The notes: generated by a model not told the origin, from the sequence alone. 64,000 nt of DNA from Lichenibacterium dinghuense (GCF_021730615.1 NZ_JAJLMN010000001.1:2801501-2865500), one strand, 5' to 3'; positions 8,536 through 20,762 are shown, counted from the first letter of the stretch. Numbers and translations: made by a program.

Positions 8536-9455
8536 CTATCCCTGGCACAGGAGGGCCGCGGCGCCGCGCTCCCCGGCCGCCCCGAGGAACAGGTCGAGCG
8601 TGTTGGCCATCAGCATGGCCACCGTCATGGGGCCGACGCCGCCGGGCACGGGGGTGATCGCGCCCGCCACCTCGCGCACCTCGTCGAAGGCCACGTCGCC
8701 GACGATGCGGCTGCCCAGGACCGGATCCGTCACGCGCGAGATCCCGACGTCGACCACCACAGCGCCCGGCTTCACCCAGTCCCGCCGCACGAGGCCGGGC
8801 TGGCCGGCCGCGACGACGAGGACGTCGGCCCGCCGGGTGAGGGCCGGCAGGTCGCGGCTGGCCTTGTGGCCCACCGACACGGTGCAGCCCTGGTTCAGCA
8901 GCAGGGCCGCCATGGGGCGCCCGACGATGCTGGACGCGCCGACCACGGCGGCGTCGAGCCCTTCGAGCGAGGGCACCTCGCGCCGGATGAGGTCGAGGCA
9001 TCCCCGGGGCGTGCAGGGCACGACGCCCGGCGCGTCGGTGAAGAGGCGCCCCTGGTTCTCGGGATGGAAGCCGTCCGCGTCCTTGTCGGGCGACACCGCC
9101 GACAGGACGCGGCGGCGGTCCACGTGGGGCGGGAGCGGCAGTTGGACCAGGATGCCGCTGACGCGCCGGTCGCGGTTCAGCCGCTCGATCAGGCGGAGCA
9201 GCCCGGCCTCGTCGATGTCGTCGAACCGGTGCTCGAAGGTGTCGATGCCGGCCTCGCGGGCCTTGCGCAGCTTGGCCTCCACGTAGATGTGGCTGGCCGG
9301 GTTGCCCCCGACGAGGACCACGGCGAGGCCGGGGACCGACCCCGTCCGCCGCCGGCCGTCCTCCACCCCGGCCCGCACCTCCGCGACGATGCGGTCCGCG
9401 AGCCCGCGGCCGTCGATGAGGCGCGCCCCCGGCGCCGCGTCGCCCGAGGGCCGGC

Positions 9456-9459
<4 letters not shown>
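8536..9459 (-). CDS. folD: Methylene-THF dehydrogenase / methenyl-THF cyclohydrolase
   Basis: 307 residues with the FolD signatures YVEAKLRKAREAGID (catalytic Lys), GILVQLPLPPHVD, DKDADGFHPEN, and the NADP domain SSIVGRPMAALLL. It interconverts 5,10-methylene-THF and 10-formyl-THF, which is needed to process one-carbon units released by dimethylglycine and sarcosine demethylation. The GTG start (9459) overlaps the purU stop in a GTGA, so the two are translationally coupled and form a short route from methylene-THF to formate. It lies about 195 bp upstream of etfB on the same strand. Confidence 0.93.
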
Positions 9460-10307
<848 letters not shown>

Positions 10308-10547
10308 GCGACGCTCCTCGAGTTCGATCGTTCGTCGGCGCGGGGCGGACCTTGAGGCGGCCGGCGGCGCGTCCGCCGGGGCGGCCGCCTGAGCGCCCGC
10401 CGATCCGCGGCACTTCCGCGCGGATTCGGCCGCTGCCGACGGGCGAGACATAGCCCACGCGTTTCGGCGCCCTCGGGATGCAGACGCCGGCCGGGCAGGA
10501 TCTTCGCGACACGGGCGGGGCGCACAAGCCGCGCGCGGGGCGTGCCG

Positions 10548-11549
10548 TCAGGGGGTGCGCCGCAGGTCCGTCGGGACGACGCCGCGGTGGCGCTTGAAGG
10601 CGCGCGCGAGGTGGGACGTGTCGCAGAAGCCGGTCGAGGCCGCGATCGCCGCCACGGTCTGCCGCGTCGTGCGCAGCAGCATGTCGGCCTGGTCGAGCCG
10701 CATCTCGAGGTAGCAGTCGCTCGGCGAGCAGCCGAGGGCCTTGTCGAAGTGGCGTTCGAGGCTGCGGCGGCTCATGCCGATGCGGCGCGCGACCTCGTCG
10801 ATGGACAGCGGCGCCTCGATGTTGCGGTGCATGTGCAGCATCGCCCGCCTGGCCGTCTCGTCCGTGGTGACGAGGTCGAGCCGCGTGCCCGGCTGCGACT
10901 TCTCGCCGGCCAGCACCTGGTCGATGATCATGATGCGCAGGCTCTTGTGCGCCGCCGCCTCGCCGACGTGGCGCTCGACGAGGTGGGCCGCGAGATGCGC
11001 CGAGCTCGCGCCGCCCGAGCAGGTCAGCCGGTCGCGGTCGATCACGTAGATCTGGTCCGACACCGGCACGAGCCCCTCGAACTGCTCCAGGAAGTCGGCG
11101 TGGTGGAACCAGCTGACGCAGCAGCGGTAGCCGCCCATCAGGCCGGCCCGGTGCAGGATGAGCGCGCCGGTGCACACGCCCACCAGCGGGACCCGCGCGG
11201 CCGCGGCCGCCTTGAGGAAGGCGAGCGTGCCCGCGCTCAGGTTGTCCATCTCGTCGATGAGCCCGCCCACCACCACGACGTAGTCGAAGGCGCGCGGGTC
11301 CGACAGGCGCGCGTTGGGCTGCACCGCGACCCCGCAGCTCGACACGACCGCGCTCATCGTGTCGGACAGCACGCTCCAGCGGCACAGGATCGGCCGGCTG
11401 CGGTCCCCCTCGTCCGCCGCGAGCCGGAGCACGTCGACGAAGTTGGCGAAGGCGCAGAGCGTGAAGCGCCGCGCCAGGATGAACCCGACGCGGAGGCGCG
11501 GCTGGCTGTCCCGCCCGCGGGCGCCCAGATCCTTCCCAGGTTGCGTCAT
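10548..11549 (-). CDS. GlxA/GbdR-type AraC family regulator
   Basis: 333 residues. The N-terminal half is a DJ-1/PfpI-like amidotransferase domain with the nucleophile-elbow motif VGVCTGALILHRAG; the C-terminal third holds two AraC helix-turn-helix motifs (IDEVARRIGMSRRSLERHFDKA, and VAAIAASTGFCDTSHLARAF). This layout is that of Pseudomonas GbdR and SouR, which activate betaine, dimethylglycine and sarcosine catabolism. It is transcribed divergently from the soxBDAG operon over a 108-bp gap, the classical place for its regulator. Whether it senses dimethylglycine (GbdR-like) or sarcosine (SouR-like) cannot be read from the sequence. Confidence 0.88.
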   Translation of the reverse strand: MTQPGKDLGARGRDSQPRLRVGFILARRFTLCAFANFVDVLRLAADEGDRSRPILCRWSVLSDTMSAVVSSCGVAVQPNARLSDPRAFDYVVVVGGLIDEMDNLSAGTLAFLKAAAAARVPLVGVCTGALILHRAGLMGGYRCCVSWFHHADFLEQFEGLVPVSDQIYVIDRDRLTCSGGASSAHLAAHLVERHVGEAAAHKSLRIMIIDQVLAGEKSQPGTRLDLVTTDETARRAMLHMHRNIEAPLSIDEVARRIGMSRRSLERHFDKALGCSPSDCYLEMRLDQADMLLRTTRQTVAAIAASTGFCDTSHLARAFKRHRGVVPTDLRRTP

Positions 11550-11565
11550 CGATTCTTCTCAGACC

Positions 11566-11592
11566 TGTCGCGAACGTCATCCTGGCATGTCG
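11566..11592. promoter_or_regulatory. Candidate AraC-type direct repeat in the regulator/sox divergent promoter
   Basis: TGTCG occurs at 11566-11570 and again at 11588-11592, 22 bp apart start to start, i.e. about two helical turns on the same face, in the 108-bp gap between the GbdR-like gene and soxB. AraC family dimers typically bind such direct repeats. The element is short and no match to an established GbdR box is claimed. Confidence 0.25.
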
Positions 11593-11657
11593 TGTCCGTC
11601 CTGTCCCGCGGGGCCGGGCGGCGATACGCCTCGTCCAACGACGCCACGGAGCCCGCC

Positions 11658-12911
11658 ATGGACCGCTTCTCCTTCCCCGCCATCGTCGCCAAGGCCGTCG
11701 GCGGCAACAAGGGCTGGCGCGCCCAGTGGCCCGACGCCGAGCTCAAGGACGAATACGACGTCGTCATCGTCGGCGCCGGCGGCCACGGCCTCGGCACGGC
11801 CTACTACCTCGCCAAGGAGCACGGGATCACCAACGTGGCGGTGATCGACAAGGGCTGGTTAGGAGGCGGCAACACGGGCCGCAACACCACCATCATCCGC
11901 TCCAACTACCTCTACGACGAGAGCGCGCGCCTCTACGAGCACGCGATGAAGATGTGGGAAGGGCTCACGCAGGAGCTCAACTACAACGTCATGTTCTCCC
12001 AGCGCGGCTGCATGATGCTGGCCCACACGGTGCACGACGAGCAGAGCTTCAAGCGCCACATCCACTCGAACCGCCTGAACGGCATCGACAACGAGTGGCT
12101 GACGCCGAGCCAGGCGAAGGAGTTCTGCCCGCCGCTCAACATCGCCGCCAACGCCCGCTATCCCGTGGTCGGCGCCGCCCTGCAGCGGCGCGCCGGCGTC
12201 GCCCGCCACGACGCGGTGGCCTGGGGCTACGCCCGCGGCGCCGCGGCGCGCGGCGTCGACATCGTCCAGAACTGCCCCGTGCTCGGCATCCGCCGCGACC
12301 TGTCGGGCGCCGTGCAGGGCGTCGAGACGGCGCGCGGCTTCGTGCGCGCCAAGAAGGTCGCGGTGGTGGCGGCCGGCAACACCTCGGTGGTGATGAACAC
12401 GGCGGGCGTGCGCATGCCGCTCGAAAGCTATCCCCTGCAGGCGCTGGTGTCCGAGCCCGTCAAGCCGGTCTTCCCCTGCATCGTCATGTCCAACACCGTG
12501 CACGCCTACATCAGCCAGTCCGACAAGGGCGAGCTCGTGATCGGCTCGGGCACGGACCAGTACGTGTCCTACAGCCAGCGCGGCGGCCTGCCGCTGATCG
12601 AGCACACGCTGGCGTCGATCTGCGAGGTGTTCCCGATCTTCACCCGCATGCGCATGCTGCGCAAATGGGGCGGCATCGTCGACGTCACCCCGGACCGCTC
12701 GCCCATCATCGCCAAGACGCCGGTGCCGGGCCTCTACGTCAACTGCGGCTGGGGCACGGGCGGCTTCAAGGCCACGCCCGGCTCGGCCCACGTCTTCGCC
12801 CACACGGTGGCGCGCGACGAGCCGCACCCGATCAACGCCCCCTACATGATCGAGCGCTTCACCACCGGCCGCCTCATCGACGAGGCCGCCGCCGCGGCCG
12901 TGGCGCACTGA
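11658..12911 (+). CDS. soxB: Sarcosine oxidase, beta subunit
   Basis: 417 residues with an N-terminal FAD-binding fold (YDVVIVGAGGHGLGTAYYLA), the Gly-rich WLGGGNTGRNTTIIRSNYL segment and VARHDAVAWGYARGA, typical of the heterotetrameric SoxB where a conserved His carries covalent FMN. C-terminal NCGWGTGGFKATPGS closes the FAD site. It oxidises sarcosine to glycine, passing the methyl group to THF on the alpha subunit and electrons to oxygen. First gene of soxBDAG followed by glyA. The start at 11658 is the first Met that fits the family N-terminus (MDRFSF); the frame upstream overlaps the divergent regulator and is not coding. Confidence 0.95.
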   Translation: MDRFSFPAIVAKAVGGNKGWRAQWPDAELKDEYDVVIVGAGGHGLGTAYYLAKEHGITNVAVIDKGWLGGGNTGRNTTIIRSNYLYDESARLYEHAMKMWEGLTQELNYNVMFSQRGCMMLAHTVHDEQSFKRHIHSNRLNGIDNEWLTPSQAKEFCPPLNIAANARYPVVGAALQRRAGVARHDAVAWGYARGAAARGVDIVQNCPVLGIRRDLSGAVQGVETARGFVRAKKVAVVAAGNTSVVMNTAGVRMPLESYPLQALVSEPVKPVFPCIVMSNTVHAYISQSDKGELVIGSGTDQYVSYSQRGGLPLIEHTLASICEVFPIFTRMRMLRKWGGIVDVTPDRSPIIAKTPVPGLYVNCGWGTGGFKATPGSAHVFAHTVARDEPHPINAPYMIERFTTGRLIDEAAAAAVAH

Positions 12912-12922
12912 GGGTTCCCGCC

Positions 12923-13222
12923 ATGCTGCTCATCACCTGCCCCTATTGCGAGGCCGCCCGGCCGGAGCTCGAGTTCGCCTACGCGGGCGAGGCGCACCTC
13001 GTCCGCCCCGCCGACCCGTCGTCGCTCAGCGACGAGGAATGGCGCGACCACCTCTACGTCCGCTCGAACCCGCGCGGCACCCACTACGAGCGCTGGCGCC
13101 ACCTGCACGGCTGCGGCCGCTTCTTCAATGCCGTGCGCGACACCGTCACGGACAAGTTCTTCGCCACCTATCCGGCCGGCCAGGCGCGCCCGGCCGCCGA
13201 GGCCCGGGAGATCGGACGATGA
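12923..13222 (+). CDS. soxD: Sarcosine oxidase, delta subunit
   Basis: 99 residues, the normal size for this small zinc-binding subunit. The metal ligands are visible: CPYCEAARPE near the N-terminus and HLHGCGRFF further on (Cys-Cys-His-Cys). It holds the heterotetramer together at the subunit interface. It begins 11 bp after soxB and its stop overlaps the soxA start in an ATGA. Confidence 0.95.
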   Translation: MLLITCPYCEAARPELEFAYAGEAHLVRPADPSSLSDEEWRDHLYVRSNPRGTHYERWRHLHGCGRFFNAVRDTVTDKFFATYPAGQARPAAEAREIGR

Positions 13223-16200
13223 CCAGCTACCGCGTCGCCGACCGCGCCGACGTCGTCCCGGACGCCCACGCCGGGGCCGGCGCGCCCGCCGCCGGGGCCG
13301 AGCGCTTCCGCGTGCCGGGCCGCGGCCGCCTCGACGGCCGCCGCACCGTGTCGTTCACCTTCGACGGGGAAAGGCTCACCGGGCGGCAGGGCGACACGCT
13401 CGCCTCGGCGCTGCTCGCCAACGGCGTCCACCTCGTCGGCCGGTCGTTCAAGTACCACCGGCCGCGCGGCATCCTGGCGGCGGGCTGCGAGGAGCCCAAC
13501 GCCCTCGTCGGCACGGACCGCGGCGGCGGGCGCTTCGAGCCCAACACCCGCGCGACCCTCGCCGAAGTGTTCGACGGCTTCCGCGCCGAGAGCCAGAACC
13601 GCTGGCCGAACCTGCGCACCGACGTCGGCGCCGTGAACGACAGCCTGTACATGCTGTTCTCTGCCGGCTTCTACTACAAGACCTTCATGTGGCCGAAGTC
13701 CTTCTGGAAGAAGGTCTACGAGCCGGTGATCCGCGGCGCCGCCGGCCTCGGCAAGGCCCCGTCCGAATCCGACCCCGACAGCTACGCCAGCCGCTTCGCC
13801 CACTGCGACGTGCTCGTGGTCGGCGGCGGCGCGGCCGGCCTGTCGGCCGCCCTGGCGGCCGCCAGGAGCGGCGCGCGCACGGTCCTGGTCGACGAGGGCG
13901 CGGAGGTCGGCGGCTGGCTGCTGTCCGACCCGGAGGCGCGCATCGACGGCCGCCCGGCCTGGGACTGGCTGGCGGAAAGCCTCGCCGCGCTGGCGGCCCT
14001 GCCCAACGCCACCGTGCTGACCCGCACCACCGCGGTGGGCTACTACCACCAGAACCTCGTCGGCCTGTGCCAGCGCCTCACCGACCACATGGCCTCCGTG
14101 CCGGCCGGCGCCCCGCGCGAGCGGCTGTGGAAGGTGCGCGCCAAGCAGGTCGTGCTGGCGCAGGGCGCCATCGAGCGGCCGCTGGTGTTCGACGGCAACG
14201 ACCGTCCGGGCGTGATGCTGGCCGGCGCCGCCCGCACCTACCTCAACCGCTACGGCGTGCGGGTGGGCGACCGCGCCGCCGTGGCCACCTCCAACGATTC
14301 CGCCTGGGACGCCGCCTTCGACCTCGCCCGCGCCGGGACGACGGTCGCTGTCATCGTCGACGTGCGCCCGCAGGTCGACGAGCGGCTGATCGCCGAGGCG
14401 CGCCGCCTCGGTATCGAGGTCGTGCTGGGCGGCACCGTCACCGGCACGCGGGGCCGGCTGCGCGTCTCCGCCGTGCGGGTCAACCCGGTCGCGGCCTGGG
14501 GCGAGGCCGGCCGCGGGCGCTGGGTCGCCTGCGACTGCCTGCTGATGTCGGGCGGCTGGACGCCGAGCGTGCACCTGTTCTCGCACACCGGCGGCAAGCT
14601 CGACTGGGACGAGGAGGGCCAGGCCTTCCTGCCCGGCAAGCCGACCGAGGACTGCCGCGTCGCCGGCGCCGGTGCGGGCCGCTTCGGCCTCGCCACAGCA
14701 CTCGCCGATGGCGCCGCGGCGGGCGCCGCCGCGGCGACCGATGCGGGCTTCGCGGCCGAGGCCCGCCCCTTCGCGGTCGACCACGACGGCTCGATGGCCG
14801 GGGTCGCGCCGCGCGACCTGCCGACCGACAGGAACCCGTCCTTCGCCAAGGCCTTCGTCGACTTCCAGAACGACGTGCTGGCGAAGGACATCCGCCTCGC
14901 CGTGCGCGAGGGCTTCCGGTCGGTCGAGCACATCAAGCGCTACACCACCAACGGCATGGCGACCGACCAGGGCAAGACGTCCAACATCAACGGCCTCGCC
15001 ATCGCGGCCGACGCCCTGAAGCGCCCGGCCCCGACGGTCGGCCTGACGACCTTCCGGCCGCCCTACACGCCGACCACCTTCGGGGCCTTCGCGGGCTACA
15101 ACCGCGGCGACCTGTTCGAGGTGACGCGGCGCACGCCCATCGACGCCTGGGCCGAGGCGCAGGGCGCCGCCTTCGAGCCCGTGGCGCTGTGGCGCCGCGC
15201 CCGCTACTTCCCGCGAGGGACCGAGGACATGCACGCCGCCGTGAAGCGCGAATGCCGCGCTGTCCGGAGCGCGGTCGGCATGTTCGACGCCTCCACGCTC
15301 GGCAAGATCGAGGTCGTGGGGCCGGACGCGGCGGCCTTCATGAACCGCATGTACACAAACGCGTGGCTGAAGCTCGGCGTCGGCCGCTGCCGCTACGGCC
15401 TGCTGCTGGGCGAGGACGGCTTCATCCGCGACGACGGCGTGGTGGGCCGCCTCGCCGAGGACCGCTTCCACGTCACCACCACGACGGGCGGCGCCGCGCG
15501 CGTCCTCAACATGATGGAGGACTACCTCCAGACCGAGTGGCCGGACCTCAAGGTGTGGCTCACCTCGACCACGGAGCAGTGGGCCGTGATCGCGCTGAAC
15601 GGCCCCAGGGCGCGCGACGTGCTGGCGCCGCTGGTCGAGGGCATCGACCTCGACCCGGAGGCCTTCCCGCACATGGCGGTGGCCGAGGGCACGATCTGCG
15701 GCGTGCCGACCCGGCTGTTCCGGGTGAGCTTCACGGGCGAGCTCGGCTTCGAGGTCAACGTGCCGGCCCGCCACGGCCGCGCCGTTTGGGAGGCGATCCA
15801 CGCCGCGGGCCAGGCGCACGGCATCGTGCCCTACGGCACCGAGACCATGCACGTGCTGCGCGCCGAGAAGGGCTACATCATCGTGGGCCAGGACACGGAC
15901 GGCACGCTGACGCCCGACGACGCCGGCCTCGGCTGGGCGGTCGGCAAGGCCAAGCCCGACTTCGTCGGCAAGCGCTCGCTCACGCGCCCCGACATGCTGA
16001 AGGCGAACCGCAAGCAGCTCGTCGGCCTGCTCACCAAGGACCCGAAGGTGGTGCTGGAGGAGGGCGCGCAGATCGTCGCCGACCCGAACGGCCCCGTCCC
16101 GGCGACCATGATCGGCCACGTCACCTCGTCCTACTGGAGCGAGGAGCTCGGGCGCTCGATCGCCATGGCGGTGATCGAGGGCGGCCGCGCCCGCGACGGC

Positions 16201-16296
16201 GGCACGATCTACGTGCCCATGCCGGGCGCGGTGCTGGAGGCGACGGTCACCGGCTGCGTCTTCGTCGACCCCGAGAACGCGCGGCTGGCGGCCTGA
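13219..16296 (+). CDS. soxA: Sarcosine oxidase, alpha subunit
   Basis: 1025 residues, slightly longer than usual because of an Ala/Gly-rich N-terminal lead of about 25 residues. Domains: a 2Fe-2S-like fold without its cysteine cluster (about 40-120, GRSFKYHRPRGILAAGCEEPN), an NAD/FAD-type Rossmann domain (CDVLVVGGGAAGLSAALAAA), a second dinucleotide fold, then GCV_T and its C-terminal barrel (about 630-1020), the site where the iminium group of sarcosine reacts with THF to give methylene-THF. Its start lies in an ATGA overlap with soxD and it is followed directly by soxG. Confidence 0.95.
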   Translation: MTSYRVADRADVVPDAHAGAGAPAAGAERFRVPGRGRLDGRRTVSFTFDGERLTGRQGDTLASALLANGVHLVGRSFKYHRPRGILAAGCEEPNALVGTDRGGGRFEPNTRATLAEVFDGFRAESQNRWPNLRTDVGAVNDSLYMLFSAGFYYKTFMWPKSFWKKVYEPVIRGAAGLGKAPSESDPDSYASRFAHCDVLVVGGGAAGLSAALAAARSGARTVLVDEGAEVGGWLLSDPEARIDGRPAWDWLAESLAALAALPNATVLTRTTAVGYYHQNLVGLCQRLTDHMASVPAGAPRERLWKVRAKQVVLAQGAIERPLVFDGNDRPGVMLAGAARTYLNRYGVRVGDRAAVATSNDSAWDAAFDLARAGTTVAVIVDVRPQVDERLIAEARRLGIEVVLGGTVTGTRGRLRVSAVRVNPVAAWGEAGRGRWVACDCLLMSGGWTPSVHLFSHTGGKLDWDEEGQAFLPGKPTEDCRVAGAGAGRFGLATALADGAAAGAAAATDAGFAAEARPFAVDHDGSMAGVAPRDLPTDRNPSFAKAFVDFQNDVLAKDIRLAVREGFRSVEHIKRYTTNGMATDQGKTSNINGLAIAADALKRPAPTVGLTTFRPPYTPTTFGAFAGYNRGDLFEVTRRTPIDAWAEAQGAAFEPVALWRRARYFPRGTEDMHAAVKRECRAVRSAVGMFDASTLGKIEVVGPDAAAFMNRMYTNAWLKLGVGRCRYGLLLGEDGFIRDDGVVGRLAEDRFHVTTTTGGAARVLNMMEDYLQTEWPDLKVWLTSTTEQWAVIALNGPRARDVLAPLVEGIDLDPEAFPHMAVAEGTICGVPTRLFRVSFTGELGFEVNVPARHGRAVWEAIHAAGQAHGIVPYGTETMHVLRAEKGYIIVGQDTDGTLTPDDAGLGWAVGKAKPDFVGKRSLTRPDMLKANRKQLVGLLTKDPKVVLEEGAQIVADPNGPVPATMIGHVTSSYWSEELGRSIAMAVIEGGRARDGGTIYVPMPGAVLEATVTGCVFVDPENARLAA

Positions 16297-16307
16297 GGGA
16301 GATGGTC

Positions 16308-16871
16308 ATGGTCACGCGAGCTTTGGAGCAGCGCAACGCCCTGTCGGGGCGGCGCGCGATCGAGGCGGGGCGGCGCGCGACGGTGCGCGCCGCCGAGGAC
16401 TGCGCCCGCTTCAGCCTGCGGGTGGGGGCGGCGGACCGCGAGGCGGCGGGGCGCGCGCTCGGCGTGTCGCTCGCGGGGCGGATCGGCAGCGTCGCCGCGG
16501 CGGGCGGGCGCACCGCCCTGTGCCTCGGCCCGGACGAGTGGGCGATCATCGCGCCGGCCGGCGAGGCCGAGGCGGTGCGGCAGGGCTTCGCCGGGCTCGG
16601 CGCCCCGCACAGCCTGGTCGAGACCAGCCACCGCGACGTCGGCATCGAGGTCATCGGCCCCGCGGCCGAGCAGATGCTGAGCGCCGCCTGCGCGCTCGAC
16701 CTCGGCGCCATGCCGGCCGGCTCCTGCACGCGCACGATCTTCGACAGGGCCGCGGTCGTGCTCGTCAAGCACGGGCCCGACCACTACCGCGTCGAGGTGT
16801 GGCAGTCCTTCGCGTCCCACGTCTGGGGCCTGCTCGACGCGGTGAGCCGCGAGGTCGCGCTCGACATCTGA
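16308..16871 (+). CDS. soxG: Sarcosine oxidase, gamma subunit
   Basis: 187 residues with the SoxG/GcvT-like half-fold ([53 protein letters not shown]). It completes the soxBDAG heterotetramer. Two Met codons compete: 16302 sits only one base after the GGGA stretch, whereas 16308 has GGGAG at a 6-base spacing, so 16308 is preferred. It begins 11 bp after soxA. Confidence 0.93.
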   Translation: MVTRALEQRNALSGRRAIEAGRRATVRAAEDCARFSLRVGAADREAAGRALGVSLAGRIGSVAAAGGRTALCLGPDEWAIIAPAGEAEAVRQGFAGLGAPHSLVETSHRDVGIEVIGPAAEQMLSAACALDLGAMPAGSCTRTIFDRAAVVLVKHGPDHYRVEVWQSFASHVWGLLDAVSREVALDI

Positions 16872-16905
16872 ACCCGCCGCCCTGAACTCTCGGAGGACCA
16901 CGCCC

Positions 16906-18174
16906 ATGCTGAACTTCGACTTGGACAAGCCGCTCGCCGACGCCGAGGTCGCCGGCGCGATCGGGCGCGAATACGACCGCCAGGCCGGCCAGATCGAGCT
17001 CATCGCCTCCGAGAACATCGTCTCGGCCGACGTGCTCCGGGCGCAGGGCTCCGTGCTGACCAACAAATACGCGGAAGGCTATCCCGGCCGGCGCTACTAC
17101 GGCGGCTGCGACCACGTCGACGAGGTGGAGACGCTGGCGATCGAGCGCGCCAAGGCGCTGTTCGGCGCGCGCTTCGCCAACGTCCAGCCCCATTCCGGCG
17201 CCCAGGCCAACCAGGCGGTGTTCCTGGCGCTGCTCCGGCCCGGCGACCGCATCATGGGCATGTCGCTCGCCCACGGCGGCCACCTCACCCACGGCTCGCC
17301 CGTCACCATGTCGGGCAAGTGGTTCGACGCAGTGAGCTACGAGGTGCGCGCCTCTGACCAGCTCATCGACTACGACGCGCTGCTCCTCAAGGCGCGCGAG
17401 GCGCGGCCCAAGCTGATCGTCGCCGGCGCCTCCGCCTACCCGCGCGCCATCAACTTCGGGGCCTTCCGGCACATCGCCGACGAGGTCGGAGCCGTGCTGA
17501 TGGTCGACATGGCCCACTACGCCGGCCTCGTGGCGGCCCGGCTCTATCCCGACCCGCTGCCCCACGCCCACGTGGTGACCACCACCACGCACAAGACCCT
17601 GCGCGGCCCGCGCGGCGGCATGATCCTGACGAACGACGAGGCCCTCGCCAAGACGTTCAACTCGGCCGTCTTCCCCGGCAACCAGGGCGGCCCGCTGATG
17701 CACGTCGTCGCCGCCAAGGCCGTGGCCTTCGGCGAGGCGCTGCGGCCCGAGTTCAGGGCCTACGCCGCGGCGGTGATCGACAACGCCCGCACGCTGGCCC
17801 GCACGCTGGTGGACGGCGGCCTCGCCATCGTGTCGGGCGGCACCGACTGCCACATGGTGCTGGTCGACCTCCGCCCGAAGGGCGTGAAGGGCAAGGACGC
17901 CGAGAAGGCCCTCGAGCGCGCCGGGCTCACCTGCAACAAGAACGCGATCCCGTTCGACCCCGAGAAGCCGGCCGTGACCTCGGGCGTGCGCCTCGGCACC
18001 TCGGCCGGCACCACGCGCGGCTTCGGCGAGGCCGAGTTCCGCCGCGTCGGCGAGCTGATCCTCAAAGTCGTCGACGCGCTGGCGGCGGCCGGGCCGGACG
18101 GGGACGCCGCCGTGGAGCGCTCCGTCCTCGCCGAGGTGTCGGAGCTGTGCCGCCGCTTTCCGATCTACCGCTGA
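16906..18174 (+). CDS. glyA: Serine hydroxymethyltransferase
   Basis: 422 residues with the PLP-binding motif [16 protein letters not shown], the N-terminal [15 protein letters not shown] and the [15 protein letters not shown] block. It joins glycine and 5,10-methylene-THF to make serine and free THF. Position 35 bp after soxG, with a strong CGGAGGA ribosome site, marks it as a member of the sox operon and a likely catabolic isoform rather than the housekeeping copy: sarcosine oxidase supplies both of its substrates. Confidence 0.95.
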   Translation: MLNFDLDKPLADAEVAGAIGREYDRQAGQIELIASENIVSADVLRAQGSVLTNKYAEGYPGRRYYGGCDHVDEVETLAIERAKALFGARFANVQPHSGAQANQAVFLALLRPGDRIMGMSLAHGGHLTHGSPVTMSGKWFDAVSYEVRASDQLIDYDALLLKAREARPKLIVAGASAYPRAINFGAFRHIADEVGAVLMVDMAHYAGLVAARLYPDPLPHAHVVTTTTHKTLRGPRGGMILTNDEALAKTFNSAVFPGNQGGPLMHVVAAKAVAFGEALRPEFRAYAAAVIDNARTLARTLVDGGLAIVSGGTDCHMVLVDLRPKGVKGKDAEKALERAGLTCNKNAIPFDPEKPAVTSGVRLGTSAGTTRGFGEAEFRRVGELILKVVDALAAAGPDGDAAVERSVLAEVSELCRRFPIYR

Positions 18175-18180
18175 GCGCGC

Positions 18181-18202
18181 GGGGGCCGGCGCGCCGGCCC
18201 CC
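18181..18202 (+). terminator. GC-rich hairpin between glyA and sdaA
   Basis: A 10-bp perfect stem GGGGGCCGGC/GCCGGCCCCC with a 2-base centre lies 6 bp after the glyA stop and 18 bp before sdaA. It is followed only by TTCG rather than a T run, so it may be a pausing/attenuating or mRNA-stability element and not a full terminator. Confidence 0.35.
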
Positions 18203-18220
18203 TTCGCAACGGGGCCCCCC

Positions 18221-19615
<1,395 letters not shown>

Positions 19616-19931
19616 CCACGGCGAGCGGAGCGAGACTGCCCATCCAGAGCGCAATCAGGGCCGGCCGACGATGAAAGGATGATCTCGCGCCCATGGCGTA
19701 AGCAGATCTCACGTCGCCCCGTCGTAATCACAACAATAATCGTCGAGCCGTGGCCGGTGTGGCGCGTCATCCGCCGCGCTATCGGCGTCCGTTTCAGTAA
19801 TCCGGAGCGGCGATCTCGGAAAAACCGGGCAGAAAAAGAGATATCCACGGCTTCTGAACGCGAAGAATTCCAAACAGTGTTTGATCGCGTCGAAAAAACT
19901 GTGCTAGCTTGTCGCATCACAGGAGCCCACG
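19616..19931 (+). promoter_or_regulatory. Intergenic region with a candidate promoter for the ABC importer operon
   Basis: 316 bp without a gene. Its second half is clearly richer in A/T than its surroundings. TTGATC (19881-19886) and TAGCTT (19905-19910) are separated by 18 bp and could be the -35 and -10 boxes of a sigma-70-like promoter, ending about 20 bp before the ATPase start. A good CAGGAG ribosome site precedes the ATG at 19932. No terminator for sdaA is evident. Confidence 0.4.
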
Positions 19932-20762
19932 ATGCACAGGGCCGCCATGGGAGCGAGCATTGCGATGACTCTCCAGCCCGAGATACGTGCGGCCGAGGTC
20001 GCGGTCCTGCCGCGCGAGCCGATGTTGAAGGTCGATGCCGTCGGCAAGCGGTTCGGGCCCATCACCGTGCTCGACGACATCCACATGACGATGCGGGCCG
20101 GCGAGGTCGTCGCCATCATCGGGCCGAGCGGGTCGGGCAAGAGCACCCTGCTCCGCTGCATCAACCAGCTCGAGCCGCCGACCAGCGGCCGCGTGACCCT
20201 CGGCGGCGTGACCATCGAGGCGGGCCACAGCCCGTCGCGTCGCGAGCTGAACCAGCTCCGCCGCGCCGTCGGCATGGTGTTCCAGTCCTTCAACCTGTTC
20301 CCGCACCTCACGGTGCTGCGCAACGTGTCGCTCGCCCAGGAGCGCGTGCTCGGCCGCAGCCGCGCCGAGGCCGACGCCCGCTCCATGGACCTGCTCGGCC
20401 GCGTGGGGCTCGCCAACAAGGCTGACCAGTACCCGGCCCGCTGTTCGGGCGGGCAGCAGCAGCGCATCGCCATCGCGCGCGCCCTGGCGCTCGACCCGCA
20501 GCTGATGCTGTTCGACGAGCCGACCTCGGCGCTCGACCCCGAGCTCGGCCTCGAAGTGCTCGCCGTGATGCGCGAGCTGGCCGAGGGCGGCATGACGATG
20601 ATCGTCGTGACCCACGAGATGCACTTCGCCGAGACCGTGTCGGACCGCGTGATCATCATGGCGGACGGGCGCATCGTCGAGCAGGGCCCGAGCCGCGAGC
20701 TGATGCGCGCGCCCCAGACCGAGCGGGCCCGCCGCTTCCTCAACGCGGTGAAGGACCGATGA
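19932..20762 (+). CDS. Amino acid ABC transporter, ATP-binding protein
   Basis: 276 residues with Walker A GPSGSGKST, Q-loop MVFQSFNLFPHLT, signature CSGGQQQRIAIARAL (Cys replacing Leu/Ser of LSGGQ), Walker B LMLFDEPTSALD and switch His in VTHEMHF. This is the GlnQ/HisP class that energises polar amino acid import. It is the first gene of an ATPase-permease-permease-binding protein operon with 4-bp overlaps. The ATG at 19932 has AGGAG at good spacing; a slightly later Met is possible. The location inside the betaine island suggests a substrate related to it (inference only). Confidence 0.92.
   Translation: MHRAAMGASIAMTLQPEIRAAEVAVLPREPMLKVDAVGKRFGPITVLDDIHMTMRAGEVVAIIGPSGSGKSTLLRCINQLEPPTSGRVTLGGVTIEAGHSPSRRELNQLRRAVGMVFQSFNLFPHLTVLRNVSLAQERVLGRSRAEADARSMDLLGRVGLANKADQYPARCSGGQQQRIAIARALALDPQLMLFDEPTSALDPELGLEVLAVMRELAEGGMTMIVVTHEMHFAETVSDRVIIMADGRIVEQGPSRELMRAPQTERARRFLNAVKDR

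Noticed and set aside
10308-10547. GC-rich hairpins between purU and the regulator gene as terminators
   Set aside because: Several weak stems but no T run and no clear loop; such stems are expected by chance at this GC.
10542-11657. Upstream extension of the soxB frame by about 370 codons
   Set aside because: It lies entirely over the divergent regulator gene and shows no protein family; SoxB begins at 11658.
13168-16119. Very long open frame antisense to soxA (983 codons), and similar long antisense frames elsewhere
   Set aside because: High GC gives few stop codons in shadow frames; the translations are His/Arg/Gly-rich with no family pattern, and the opposite strand carries a clear gene.
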